Shown: positions 23,957-33,194, counted from the first letter of the stretch. The stretch is 55,372 nucleotides of DNA from Candidatus Aminicenantes bacterium UBA2190 (GCA_002335385.1 DCVK01000040.1:1-55372); one strand, 5' to 3'. A program made the numbers and translations. The notes: generated by a model from the letters alone, not told the origin.

Positions 23957-26900
23957 TTCAGCAGCATGCCCGGGTCGCCGAGCCAGTTGTAGACGTTCAA
24001 CAGCGAGAGCTTTCCGCCCAGCAGCACGTAGTTCTTCAACGCCGCCAGCCAGGCCTCGCCGGCACGCGCCGCCTTGGCCTGGTAGACCGCCTTGTAGAAC
24101 TGCTCGCCCAGCTTCATCGAGTCGGAGTGGTACGGCGCCCCGGAGGGCAGCATGCCCCCGGCCATCCCGCCGTTGGCGTTGGCCAACAGCGCCTCCCCCA
24201 GCGACATGAACCCGGGCAGTTCGAACCGCCCGGCGGCGCACGTGTACATCGTCACCAGCGGCAGCTTCTCCCCGTTCCCCAGCCCCAGCACGGCCGAGAC
24301 GTCCAGCAGATTCTCCGTGGCCAGCTGGTCGATGCCGGCATGGCCGCAATAGTTGACCAGCCCGGCCCCGGCGTTCCAGGCGGCGATGATCCCTGCCCGC
24401 GTCTCCGCCGGCGAGCCGGCCAGGTAGATCTTTTCCGCCTGCGTGCCGACGGCCAGCCCGGCCAGCTCGTCGCAGCCGGCGGCGAAATCGCCCCCGCTGT
24501 CGGCGTTGTCGGCGATCAGCAGCGCCTTGTCCAGCCAGACGCCCTGGCCGCTCTCGTAAGCCTTGATCTTGTCGATCATCCCCTTCAACTCGGCTTGGGT
24601 CACCGCCGGCAGCCTCCCGATGGCGATCTCCGCCACCCCGTCCTGGCCCTCCAGGTCCCCGTAGATCCGGTCGGCGGCGCACAGCCCCTCCGGCGTCTTG
24701 CCCAGCAACGCCGGCACCATGTTGTCCCCGTAACCCCGGCAGTCCTTGTAGTCATAGGTCCCCTTTCCCGCCAGCACGGCGTACTTCACCTTGCCTCCGC
24801 TCCAATTCTGCCGGGCGTACAAGAGAAATTTCCGGATCACTCTGGGGTTGGCCTCCCCAAAGTTGAATGCGTCATAGATTTCCTCCAGCGTCACCACCAG
24901 CGAATTCAGGCCGCCCTTCTTGCGGTGCGCCGCCAGCTCGGCCGCCGTCTCCCGGAACTCCCGGGGAGCGATGATCACGTGCTCGGCCGACCGGCTCCCG
25001 TCCTTCAGCCGCGACGGTTGGTCGCCGACCACCGACTCCGGACGCAACGCCGCGTTCAGCCCGCTCACCAGGTACGGCGTCTCCGCGCTCCGCGGCGCAA
25101 ACGACAGCCGCCCGCTCAGTTCTTCCATCCACCCGGCCACCAGCTGCGGCTGCTCGGGCGTAGTCACATCCAGCACCACCACCTGCCTCTCGGTCAGCCC
25201 GCTCACCGTGATCACCCGGTTGCCGTCCCCGCGGCAGATCAGCTGGTTGTTCACCGCCTGGTAATATCTCGGATAACTCAGATCCAGCGACTCCAGGTAG
25301 AACACGCTGTAGGGCGCCCCGGTGTCCAGCTGTCCGGCCAAGGTGATGGCGTTGCCCCCGTCCTGGAGCAGCGAGGCGTCGAACTCCGCCTCGAAGGCGT
25401 GGGCCCTGGTCCCGTCCCACAGGGCCTCCCCCACCTGCCGGCCGTTGACGCTCACCACCGCGTGGTGGTCCTGGCTGGCCGCCGTTTCGGTCGCCCCCTG
25501 CAGGCTCACCTTCAGCTTCGCCCGCCCCGGGGCCACCCCCGGCACCTCGACCGCAAACGCCTTGGACCCGCCCCCGGACACGTAGTCCCAGAACCAGAGG
25601 TCGCCGGCCGGATCCATGGATGAGATCAGCAGCGGGTATCGGTCCTGCTCGAAGTGGCGGGAGTCGAGGAACGATTGGCCTCCGGCTGACCCCGAACTGC
25701 CCGCGCCGACCCGGCCCATCGCCCGCCCGGTTCCCGGCTCCAGGTAATACACGTTCCGGTCGCTGTAGATCGTCTCCTGCCCCTCGTTGTAGAAGAACAG
25801 CCCGGCCCCATTGTCGTCGGCCAGCCAGGCGATGTCCTGCCCCCTCCGCGTCAGCTTCAGGTCCTGCCGGGCGATCAGCGTCCGCGCCGCGTCCTCCGAC
25901 ATCCCGAGCGCCCGCGCCGCCTGCGCCGCCTGCACGTAGAACAGCCCCTGCCCTTTCACCGTCACCCGCGCCCGCTCGCCGCCGCCAACCGCCTGCAGCT
26001 CTCCCCGCTGCAGCTCCTGCCGCCGCTCCTCCAGCCGCTCCAGTTCGTACAGCGACTGCTCCCGCGGGTAGCGCTGGTACCCGTGCACGTCGCCCGCCTC
26101 CTCCCTGCCGATGCGGACGCCGGGATCGATCGCCTCCCGATCCCGGGCGCCGAAGTTCAGCATGAAGGGACCGTAGCTTTTCACGATGCCCTGGGAGTCC
26201 AACTCGTCCAGGCGGTAGACTTGCGGCTCGCCCGGGTAGGCGCCGGGGTCGGCCAGCCTGTAGACGCCGCCCCGCGGCGAACCGGCCAGCGCCGGGAGGA
26301 ATTGAGCCGAAACCGGCAGGAACTCCCGCGTCCGGCCGTCCTGGCGGAAGAGGGCGAAGCCGGCGCTTCCCATCTCCGCCGCCGTGTGCCATTCGACCGT
26401 GGGCAGCGGCTCGGACGGCGATACGCCGAAATGGGAGACCGCGGCGAAGGTCGGGGTGTCGCCCAGGTCGACCGCCAGCGCCGCCGACCAGGCGGACTGC
26501 ACGTAATGTGTGGAACAGCGGGCCATGGCCCGGACACTGTAGGTGCCGGACGCCGTCCAGCTGTGCGAGGCGCTCGTAGTTCCCACCGGCAGCCAAAGGG
26601 AATAGGTCCCGTCGCCCCAGTCGAAGCGGTACTCGATGCTATGTCCGGAGGAGGAGGTAGAACCTCCAGTGGAATACGTGTACGTCGTCCCCACCATGCC
26701 TGAGGTCGGCCCGGTTGGCATCGTGGGCGTGGACACCGTCTCCGTGGTGGTTGCGATGATGGAAAAGACCGCGTCGCTGGTGTCGGACGGCTCGCGATCC
26801 GAGTTCTCCCAAATACGGATCAGGCAATTCGTTGATGGCGTTACTGAGGGGATGGTCCATGAATGGGTGCCGTCGTTGGCCGTGTTGGTGACGATGCTCG

Positions 26901-28977
26901 TCCAGCTCGCGCCGCTGTTGAGCGAATAATAAATATCGACGGTGCCCACGGTCCCGATCGTGGTCCAGGTGATGGGGTAGCTCGTGCCAATCATCCACAC
27001 CTCGCCGCCGTTGGGCGAGGTGACGGTGATCGAGGGACCCGATGCAGGCGTAAAGTTATACGCACCGTACAGGTTCAGGCGCCTGCCGGTGACGGTTATG
27101 CCGCTCAAGGAAGTCTTGGAGTCACCACCATAGAGGATTCGCTGCTTGCGCTGGGCTACTGTCTCGTTGGGGAAGATCGACGCCAGATATGCCACGGCGC
27201 CGGCGACGTGTGGCGTAGCCATCGATGTACCGTCCCAGGAATCATAATAGGTGTTCACCAGCCCGATGCCGACATCGTCGATCAACCAACCGATCCAGTT
27301 CCCAGAGCTGTTGCTCGCAAGACGGAACCTCATTCTAAATTGGCTGGTTTTATATGAGTCAGGGATCAGCCAAGACCAATTGCTCCAATACCATCCTTCA
27401 TCGGTGAAATCATGGATCACGGTCCAGGTCGAACCGCCGTTGTTAGAGAATTCCACATAGGCATGATCCGAAACATCAACCGCCACTGCGGAACCGATGC
27501 CCAGATAAACATTTTGGCCAATGTAACCAGAAAGATCGATGTTGGTGTTGTATGCCAGCCAGGTGTTCGAATTGTCCGCATAATTTGCGCCGGGGCGGTC
27601 GCTCCAGAAATCGGGCGGGCTGGGCACGGGGAAATTCGCGTTTGCGAAACCTTCCTGGTCGGTCGTGATCTGCCAAAAATCGGTGCCCGAGATTGCACCA
27701 TGCGTCCAATTGACTGCCCCATTGTTCACATTGTCGAAAAAAATATCACCACCAGCCCCGGGGACATAGATGGACGGGATCGTACTCAGTATGGCAACCC
27801 CCGGAGCCCCCAAATCGATCGAAGTGGCGCCATAGTTGGAGAAGGTTCCAAGGGCGTCGTTATGGTTGGTAGCGGCCACGGCGATGATCCCGGGCAATGT
27901 GTAATCCGAAGGATAATGATGGTTCCGGCCGTTTTGCTGATCGTTGTTGTCGCTCACGCCATCACTGCCGCCGTTTCCGGCCGCCGCGCAAAAGACGATG
28001 CCGGCGTTGTTTACGATCTCGATGGCATCGCGCAATGGCCCGGAGTCCTGTGTTCGGCCGGGCACACCTCCCCAGGAGGCGTTGATGGCAACCACGTTCT
28101 GACCGTGTGTTTTTTGATACACGGCATATTGCATGCACTCGATGGCGTCGGCGTCCCAGCCGCCGCCGTCATAATCTCCGAAAAACTTCAAAGCCATGAT
28201 CTTGACGTCCCAGTTGACGCCGACGACGCCCAGAGAGTTGTTCCCCCTGGCGCCGATCGTCCCCGAGCAATGGGTCCCATGGCCGATGCCGTCCATGGGA
28301 TCGGTGTCACCGGGATTTGTCGAGGAACCGTCGGCTCCGGCGGGGTCGATGCCGTAGATGTCGTCGATATAGCCGTTGCCGTCGTCGTCGACGCCGTTGC
28401 CGGCGATCTCGCCCGGGTTCTTCCACAGATTGGGGATCAGATCGGGGTGGTTGTAGTCAATGCCGCTGTCGATGACGGCGACCACTATATTCGAGGAGCC
28501 GGTGCTGATGTCCCAGGCCTCGGGGGCATCGATGTCGGCATCGGACGTGCCCCCGGTTTGCCCGGTGTTGTGCATCCCCCAGAGGGAGCTGTAATTCGTG
28601 TCATTCGGTGTGGCGGCCAGCTCGCGGCGATAGTTGGGGTGGGCGTATACTACGCTTGGATCGCTCGACAACGCCTTGGCCAGTACCAGGGCATCGATTT
28701 TTTTCGTTGACTTCAAGTGCACTATCTGCTGCCCCTTCATCCTGGACAAAAGACCGAATTGCTTCTTCATGACCAGTGATTGAGCGGAGAGAAATTTGTT
28801 GATCGCGGCCAGGTCGACCCCCTCCTTGAACTTGACCAGCACCTCGCTGTCGGCGTAAGGCTGCGGGGCGGCTGTGCCCGGGAGGGGGATCCTACGCTTC
28901 GGTCCGCCGGCGAAAACCAGTGCCCCGACAAAGAAAAAGATCGCCAAGGCCAGGATTATCTTGTTTTTTCTAAACAT
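23953..28977 (-). CDS. Giant secreted dual protease: subtilisin (S8) plus gingipain-like (C25) domains
   Basis: A 1,674-residue exported protein, the first gene of the peptide operon. In order: signal peptide (1-24); a fervidolysin/I9-like prodomain (about 40-125); an S8 domain with Asp170 (VAVIDSGIDYNHPDL), His233 (GHGTHCSG), Asn335 and Ser585 (DGTSMATPHVAG). A jelly-roll/MAM-like insert of about 170 residues (405-578) splits the S8 domain before the Ser. Then follow a Kre9/Knh1-type SPNGGEVW domain (about 650-740), a PKD-like part, a long linker, and a C-terminal C25 domain with His1546 (YCGHAG) and Cys1580 (MYTCAAG). Both catalytic sets look intact. ATG at 28977 has a GGAGGG site; the stop overlaps pqqD (ATGA). 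It could mature or export the peptide, or be a surface protease regulated by it. Confidence 0.88.
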   Translation of the reverse strand: MFRKNKIILALAIFFFVGALVFAGGPKRRIPLPGTAAPQPYADSEVLVKFKEGVDLAAINKFLSAQSLVMKKQFGLLSRMKGQQIVHLKSTKKIDALVLAKALSSDPSVVYAHPNYRRELAATPNDTNYSSLWGMHNTGQTGGTSDADIDAPEAWDISTGSSNIVVAVIDSGIDYNHPDLIPNLWKNPGEIAGNGVDDDGNGYIDDIYGIDPAGADGSSTNPGDTDPMDGIGHGTHCSGTIGARGNNSLGVVGVNWDVKIMALKFFGDYDGGGWDADAIECMQYAVYQKTHGQNVVAINASWGGVPGRTQDSGPLRDAIEIVNNAGIVFCAAAGNGGSDGVSDNNDQQNGRNHHYPSDYTLPGIIAVAATNHNDALGTFSNYGATSIDLGAPGVAILSTIPSIYVPGAGGDIFFDNVNNGAVNWTHGAISGTDFWQITTDQEGFANANFPVPSPPDFWSDRPGANYADNSNTWLAYNTNIDLSGYIGQNVYLGIGSAVAVDVSDHAYVEFSNNGGSTWTVIHDFTDEGWYWSNWSWLIPDSYKTSQFRMRFRLASNSSGNWIGWLIDDVGIGLVNTYYDSWDGTSMATPHVAGAVAYLASIFPNETVAQRKQRILYGGDSKTSLSGITVTGRRLNLYGAYNFTPASGPSITVTSPNGGEVWMIGTSYPITWTTIGTVGTVDIYYSLNSGASWTSIVTNTANDGTHSWTIPSVTPSTNCLIRIWENSDREPSDTSDAVFSIIATTTETVSTPTMPTGPTSGMVGTTYTYSTGGSTSSSGHSIEYRFDWGDGTYSLWLPVGTTSASHSWTASGTYSVRAMARCSTHYVQSAWSAALAVDLGDTPTFAAVSHFGVSPSEPLPTVEWHTAAEMGSAGFALFRQDGRTREFLPVSAQFLPALAGSPRGGVYRLADPGAYPGEPQVYRLDELDSQGIVKSYGPFMLNFGARDREAIDPGVRIGREEAGDVHGYQRYPREQSLYELERLEERRQELQRGELQAVGGGERARVTVKGQGLFYVQAAQAARALGMSEDAARTLIARQDLKLTRRGQDIAWLADDNGAGLFFYNEGQETIYSDRNVYYLEPGTGRAMGRVGAGSSGSAGGQSFLDSRHFEQDRYPLLISSMDPAGDLWFWDYVSGGGSKAFAVEVPGVAPGRAKLKVSLQGATETAASQDHHAVVSVNGRQVGEALWDGTRAHAFEAEFDASLLQDGGNAITLAGQLDTGAPYSVFYLESLDLSYPRYYQAVNNQLICRGDGNRVITVSGLTERQVVVLDVTTPEQPQLVAGWMEELSGRLSFAPRSAETPYLVSGLNAALRPESVVGDQPSRLKDGSRSAEHVIIAPREFRETAAELAAHRKKGGLNSLVVTLEEIYDAFNFGEANPRVIRKFLLYARQNWSGGKVKYAVLAGKGTYDYKDCRGYGDNMVPALLGKTPEGLCAADRIYGDLEGQDGVAEIAIGRLPAVTQAELKGMIDKIKAYESGQGVWLDKALLIADNADSGGDFAAGCDELAGLAVGTQAEKIYLAGSPAETRAGIIAAWNAGAGLVNYCGHAGIDQLATENLLDVSAVLGLGNGEKLPLVTMYTCAAGRFELPGFMSLGEALLANANGGMAGGMLPSGAPYHSDSMKLGEQFYKAVYQAKAARAGEAWLAALKNYVLLGGKLSLLNVYNWLGDPGMLLK

Positions 28978-29018
28978 GATCCCTCCGAGTATATATTCAT
29001 CCTTATAATTCAATTTTT

Positions 29019-29047
29019 TGAATACTATAAATAATTGTTGCTGTCAA
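29019..29047 (-). promoter_or_regulatory. Promoter of the dual protease-RiPP operon
   Basis: Read leftward: TTGACA (29047-29042), a 17-base spacer, TATTCA (29024-29019). It gives a leader of about 35 bases carrying the GGAGGG ribosome site. The -35 box lies inside a perfect inverted repeat. Confidence 0.65.
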
Positions 29048-29065
29048 TAAGGATCAGCAACAATT
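29033..29065. promoter_or_regulatory. Perfect 11-bp inverted-repeat operator over the -35 box
   Basis: AATTGTTGCTG (29033-29043) and CAGCAACAATT (29055-29065) are exact inverted copies 11 bases apart. The repeat covers the -35 hexamer of the protease-RiPP operon, so it is a likely repressor or activator site. No regulator gene is adjacent. Confidence 0.65.
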
Positions 29066-29274
29066 TGAAGTGGAATAATGCGAAATCTTCCTGTTTTTCA
29101 TAAGTTGATTTCGTTTTGGCCCGGATTCCGCATAAAAATCAAGTGATCAACGGAATTGAGTTGCCACATGATGGCCGGGAGTAATTATGCGATCATTATT
29201 GGAGATTGATGAAATGAAAACGGAAAGAACTGATTATTCAGGAACTTATCACTGCAACACTCGATATTTCAACG
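29066..29274. other. Non-coding stretch upstream of the protease-RiPP operon
   Basis: AT-rich intergenic sequence with no gene I can support. A 45-codon frame starting at 29214 runs through the terminator hairpin and was rejected. Confidence 0.5.
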
Positions 29275-29313
29275 AAAAACCCGTCCGGGCCCGCCGCACG
29301 GGCGGGCCCGGAC
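29275..29313 (-). terminator. Rho-independent terminator of the papain-like protease gene
   Basis: A perfect 13-bp GC hairpin (GTCCGGGCCCGCC at 29283-29295, its complement at 29301-29313, loop GCACG), with five A residues to the left forming the U tract for leftward transcription. Confidence 0.88.
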
Positions 29314-29337
29314 AGGGTGAAAACGATGTTCCGGACG

Positions 29338-31353
29338 CTACAGGTTCGTGATGATCGTGAAGGGAGAGTCGCTGTAATCCTCCTGCGAGCCGTCTCCGGC
29401 CAGCAGGCGGATGGAATAGTTGGCGCCCAGCGGGGCCGTGCCGCCCTGGTGCTGGCCGACCGTCCAGGAATACGTACCCTGGGAGGCCGGGATATTGGCC
29501 ACGATCTGTCCGATCTTGGTTGCCTTGTTGAACAGGATCAGGCGCACCGTCCCCGTGTAGCCGTTGGCGTTCCAGGTGATGTTGTGGGTCGAGCCCAGTT
29601 CCAGTTCGCCGCCGCTGGGAGAGGTCAGCTCGAGCTGGGTCGGGGCGGTGACCAGCGCGAAGCGCATGTCGCTGGGATCGATGATGGTGTTGTCGGTGCT
29701 GCGCAGGTACATGCGGAAATCAGTGCCGGCCGTGGCCATGCCGCTGTCATAGGTCGAGCCCACGGTCCAGTCGTAGGAGCCGGTCGCTGCGTCGACGCCA
29801 TTGATGATGTTGCCGAAGCGGACGCCGTTCTTGAACAGGACCAGGCGCACCGTGCCGGTGTAGTTTTCGGCAGTCCAGGTGATGGTCTTGGTCGTTCCCA
29901 GGTTCCAGTGTTCCCAGCCGTTGGGGCTGGTGAGGGTCAGGGTCGGAGCGGCCTCGTCGGCATAGGCCTTGATGTTGCAATTCAACGCCACGCCGTAATC
30001 GTGAAGGTCCTCCCAGACCGCGCCGTCATCGCTGTAGAAGCTCTCCCCGGCGTTGGAGGTACACGCCGATGAGAACCCGCTGACCACGCCGTCGCAGGGA
30101 ACGGGATAGGTATAGGTGGTGTTTATGAACTTGACCACGACCGAGAACAGCTCGCCGTCGGCGATGGAGACCGGGGTGTCCAGCTGGACGGTATAAAAGC
30201 CGGAATAGACATTCGAACCGGTCTTGGTGGCTGCCAGGGTGCCGCTGACCGGAGCGCCGGCGGTCACGCCCTTATACACATAGATTTCATAGCCGGCGTT
30301 GACGTCGTTGGCGAAGAAGCCGACAGACTTGAGCGACAGGGGGTCGGTGGCGGTGAAGATATTCGCGCCCCAGGCCGTCTCATGACCCGCCGAACCCCAG
30401 CCGAAACCGTAGATATAGCCAAAGTGGTCGTACTGGTAGTTGTAATCGTAATTGGCGGCCGACTCGGCGTTGTTGAAGCTGGCGAAGTTGCGCACCGAGG
30501 TGTCGTAGTACGACATGTAGAAGTAGCCGCCGTCGCCCCAGCCGCTGCCCCAGCTGTTGCGGACGATGAAGGCGCCGTCGCCGGGGGCGGTGGTGTTGAA
30601 GTTGGCCGCCGGGTAATTGTCATTCCAGCCGACGACCGCCACGGCGTGGTTGGTGCTGGAGCTCGACGTGTTCTTGTAATAGCTCGTGTAGGTCGCATTG
30701 TAGAAGGTGTTGCTGTGGTAATAGGAAACCTGGACCGCGCCGTAAGTGGTGATGAAGTACTTGAGCGTGTCGTTGTCGGTGGAGGAAGCGCGGGCCGGCA
30801 GGTAATTGAGCTTCTGGACGTGCTTCAGCGGCGTGAACCCCAACAATTCATCCCAGGGATGATCATAAGGGACGTCCGATTCGTTCAGCGGGCCGCTCCA
30901 GCGGAGCAGGTAGGCCATGGACATGGTGCGGTTGCCGCCGGCGCATTCGGCGTAGTCGAAGCCGTGGTTGGCGTTCAAGTCCTGCTCGGCGAAATCGTAC
31001 GTTTCGCCGGGCAGCAGCCACGATTCCAGGGACGCAAAGCTGGCGAAGGCCCAGCAGGCGCCGCAGTTGGCCTGGTCGCGCACGGCGGTAAGCTTGCCCA
31101 GGGTGCGCAGGTCGTACGAGGCGTCGTAGGTGTCTCGCAGCCGCGGGTCGACCACGCCCTTCATGTGGGACAGGTCGGCCGGGTCGGGACGGTAGCCCAG
31201 CGGATGGCCGTCATCCGTCTTCATGTCGGGGTTGACGGGGTAATTGACGAATTCCTTGCTCAGGGGGGACACCTTGCGCTCGGCTTGGAGCGTGCCGGCC
31301 GCGAAGGCGAACACCAGGATCAGGCAAATAGTGAAAAAGAAATTTTTACGCAT
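29338..31353 (-). CDS. Secreted papain-family (C1A) cysteine protease with two Kre9/Knh1-like domains
   Basis: A 671-residue exported protease. The ATG at 31353 follows a GGAGG site and opens a signal peptide (FFFTICLILVFAFAAG). The C1A domain has oxyanion Gln94 and catalytic Cys100 (DQANCGACWAF), His236 (STNHAVAVVGW) and Asn266 (RNSWGSGWGDGGYF). A short region replaces the usual long propeptide. A beta-rich lectin-like part (about 300-465) follows, seen in bacterial C1 proteases. Two C-terminal Ig-like repeats of the Kre9/Knh1 type (SPNGWEHWNLG..ITW and SPSGGELELGS..ITW) close the protein. The same pair, nearly identical in wording, ends the next gene upstream. A strong terminator follows. 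Confidence 0.92.
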   Translation of the reverse strand: MRKNFFFTICLILVFAFAAGTLQAERKVSPLSKEFVNYPVNPDMKTDDGHPLGYRPDPADLSHMKGVVDPRLRDTYDASYDLRTLGKLTAVRDQANCGACWAFASFASLESWLLPGETYDFAEQDLNANHGFDYAECAGGNRTMSMAYLLRWSGPLNESDVPYDHPWDELLGFTPLKHVQKLNYLPARASSTDNDTLKYFITTYGAVQVSYYHSNTFYNATYTSYYKNTSSSSTNHAVAVVGWNDNYPAANFNTTAPGDGAFIVRNSWGSGWGDGGYFYMSYYDTSVRNFASFNNAESAANYDYNYQYDHFGYIYGFGWGSAGHETAWGANIFTATDPLSLKSVGFFANDVNAGYEIYVYKGVTAGAPVSGTLAATKTGSNVYSGFYTVQLDTPVSIADGELFSVVVKFINTTYTYPVPCDGVVSGFSSACTSNAGESFYSDDGAVWEDLHDYGVALNCNIKAYADEAAPTLTLTSPNGWEHWNLGTTKTITWTAENYTGTVRLVLFKNGVRFGNIINGVDAATGSYDWTVGSTYDSGMATAGTDFRMYLRSTDNTIIDPSDMRFALVTAPTQLELTSPSGGELELGSTHNITWNANGYTGTVRLILFNKATKIGQIVANIPASQGTYSWTVGQHQGGTAPLGANYSIRLLAGDGSQEDYSDSPFTIITNL

Positions 31354-31373
31354 GTAATCCTCCTTGGCTTTCA

Positions 31374-31402
31374 TCCATACATAAATGGCGGAAAAATGTC
31401 AA
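31374..31402 (-). promoter_or_regulatory. Promoter of the papain-like protease gene
   Basis: Read leftward: TTGACA (31402-31397), 17 bases, TATGGA (31379-31374). The -10 is weak but spacing is ideal; the GGAGG site lies between it and the ATG. Confidence 0.5.
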
Positions 31403-31492
31403 TAGGGAGTTTGGGAAATAAATGATTGCCAGAGCAGCCGGACCGGATTTCCGCTGCCGCTCATCGAGGCTGCGGACAGGAATGGCCGGCCC

Positions 31493-33064
31493 TCAATCCG
31501 CGCTGATGGTGAACGGGCCGTCGCCGTAATCCGACTGCGAGCCGTCGGCGGCGATCACGCGGATGGAATAGAGAATATCGGGCGGAGCCGTGCCGTTGGC
31601 GTGCTCGCCCACCGTCCACAGGTAGGTGCCCTGCGCCGCCGGGATGCCGGTCGCGATCTGGCCGATCTTGGCCGCGTTGCGGAACAGGATCAGCCGCACG
31701 TTGCCGCCGTAGCCGTTGGCGTTCCAGGTGATCGCGCGCTGCGAGCCGCTGGCCCAGCTCTCGCCGCCGTTGGGAGAGGTCACCTGGATCTGGGCCGGGT
31801 CGACCAGGGAGAAACGGCAGTCGGAAGGATCGACGATCGTGTTGTCGCCGCTGCGCAGGTAGAGGCGGTAATCGGAGCCCGCCGCCGCCGTCCCTTCGAT
31901 GCACTCGCCCACCGTCCAGGCGAAGGAGCCCGCGGCGGCGTCGACGCCCTTGGCGATATTGCCGAAGCGGATACCGCCCTTGAAGAGGACCAGGCGCACC
32001 GTGCCCGTGTAGGCGCTGGTCGTCCAGGCGATATTCCTGACCGCCCCCAGCGTCCAGTGCTCGCCGCCGTTGGGCGCGGTGAGCGTCAAGGCGGGGCCGA
32101 CACCGTCCCAGCCGGCCAGCCGCGCCCAGAGCCACCAGGCAGCGTAAGCCTTGCGGTTGCCGTTCAGCGGCTGGGTATGCTGGGCGGTGCAGGCGAACCA
32201 GTCCACATTCAGCGTGTGGCTGTCCTGCCAGGTGATGGCCCAGTTGCCGGCGTCGGTATAATCGATGTTTCCGTCGCCGTCCACGTCGTAATAGCAGCCG
32301 TCTTCGGCCAGCAGGGGCATGTAATGGGTGAAGCCGTCGGGGTCGTAGCTCTCGATGTCGGCGAAATCGTACAGGATCTTGTCGTTGACCCGGCAATACT
32401 CGCGGATCTGCTCGTTGCGTTGGTTCAGGTTGCCGTCGGTGCCGCTGCCGTCCAGGTGGCTGGTCATGTAGACGAACTTCACCCCCCAGTACTCGCTCTC
32501 CAGGGCGCTCATCGGCGCCAGGTACTCGTTGACGATCTCCTGCGCGGTCAGCCAAGACACCTGGCCGCACCAGGACCAGACGATGACATTCACGTCGGGG
32601 TTGGCGCTGCCGCGGCCGGTCGTCGGGTTGACCGCCCCGAGATAGGCGTGCGTGTTGTTCACCCAGGCGGGATAATAGCCCACGTCGCCGTCCATGGCGT
32701 AATCGTGCAGGTCGAGGGCGCCGCCGCTGCCGCCGTTGTTCCAGGCATAGAGGTCTTCCGGGTAGCCCAGGCCGTTCATGAAGCCCACCAGGGCGGTCAT
32801 GCCGTCGGTCAGCTGGCTGCCGTGCGACGTGTGGCCGTAGGCGATGTGCAGGTTCGCCTTCGCCGCCAGGATGGCCGACTCGGGGATCATCCTGATATCG
32901 GTGCAGCCATGGTCGACCAGCACCGGCTGCGCCGGGAACAGGCCGGCACCCGGGATCAGAAAAAGCATGACGGCACAAGCCGCGACCCGGCCTGCCGGCG
33001 AAATTCGGCCGTTCCCGGAACGCCTACTGAGAGCGGCTCCGTTTACCTGAATGTCCTTTTTCAT
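31493..33064 (-). CDS. Secreted protein with unknown N-terminal domain and two Kre9/Knh1-like repeats
   Basis: A 523-residue exported protein (signal anchor VAACAVMLFLIPGAGLF after an Arg-rich start). The N-terminal part (about 50-330) has HIAYGHTSHGSQL, VIVWSWCGQVSWL, MTSHLDGSG and an EF-hand-like DVDGDGNIDYTDAG. It could be a GDSL/SGNH-type hydrolase fold, but I cannot assign it. The last 190 residues are two Ig-like repeats almost identical in wording to those of the neighbouring C1 protease (for example TGTVRLVLFKGGIRFGNI), showing recent domain duplication or exchange. An in-frame start at 33112 is rejected because the ATG at 33064 has an AAGGA site. The calcium-binding-like loop is by inspection only. 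Confidence 0.7.
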   Translation of the reverse strand: MKKDIQVNGAALSRRSGNGRISPAGRVAACAVMLFLIPGAGLFPAQPVLVDHGCTDIRMIPESAILAAKANLHIAYGHTSHGSQLTDGMTALVGFMNGLGYPEDLYAWNNGGSGGALDLHDYAMDGDVGYYPAWVNNTHAYLGAVNPTTGRGSANPDVNVIVWSWCGQVSWLTAQEIVNEYLAPMSALESEYWGVKFVYMTSHLDGSGTDGNLNQRNEQIREYCRVNDKILYDFADIESYDPDGFTHYMPLLAEDGCYYDVDGDGNIDYTDAGNWAITWQDSHTLNVDWFACTAQHTQPLNGNRKAYAAWWLWARLAGWDGVGPALTLTAPNGGEHWTLGAVRNIAWTTSAYTGTVRLVLFKGGIRFGNIAKGVDAAAGSFAWTVGECIEGTAAAGSDYRLYLRSGDNTIVDPSDCRFSLVDPAQIQVTSPNGGESWASGSQRAITWNANGYGGNVRLILFRNAAKIGQIATGIPAAQGTYLWTVGEHANGTAPPDILYSIRVIAADGSQSDYGDGPFTISAD

Positions 33065-33194
33065 TGCGACCGTCCTTTCTGGCATAAAATTCCCTGTTTC
33101 AGGATAGATCATCTTCCCTTTAAATGCAAGAAAAGCGCAATTATCTCATCGACCCGCCATAGCACCCGAGGAAGGTCGATCCAACGTAAGCAAG

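Noticed and set aside
29214..29350. Possible 45-residue peptide gene upstream of the RiPP operon, with a GGAG site
   Set aside because: It runs straight through the terminator hairpin at 29275-29313 and is on the opposite strand to the operon.
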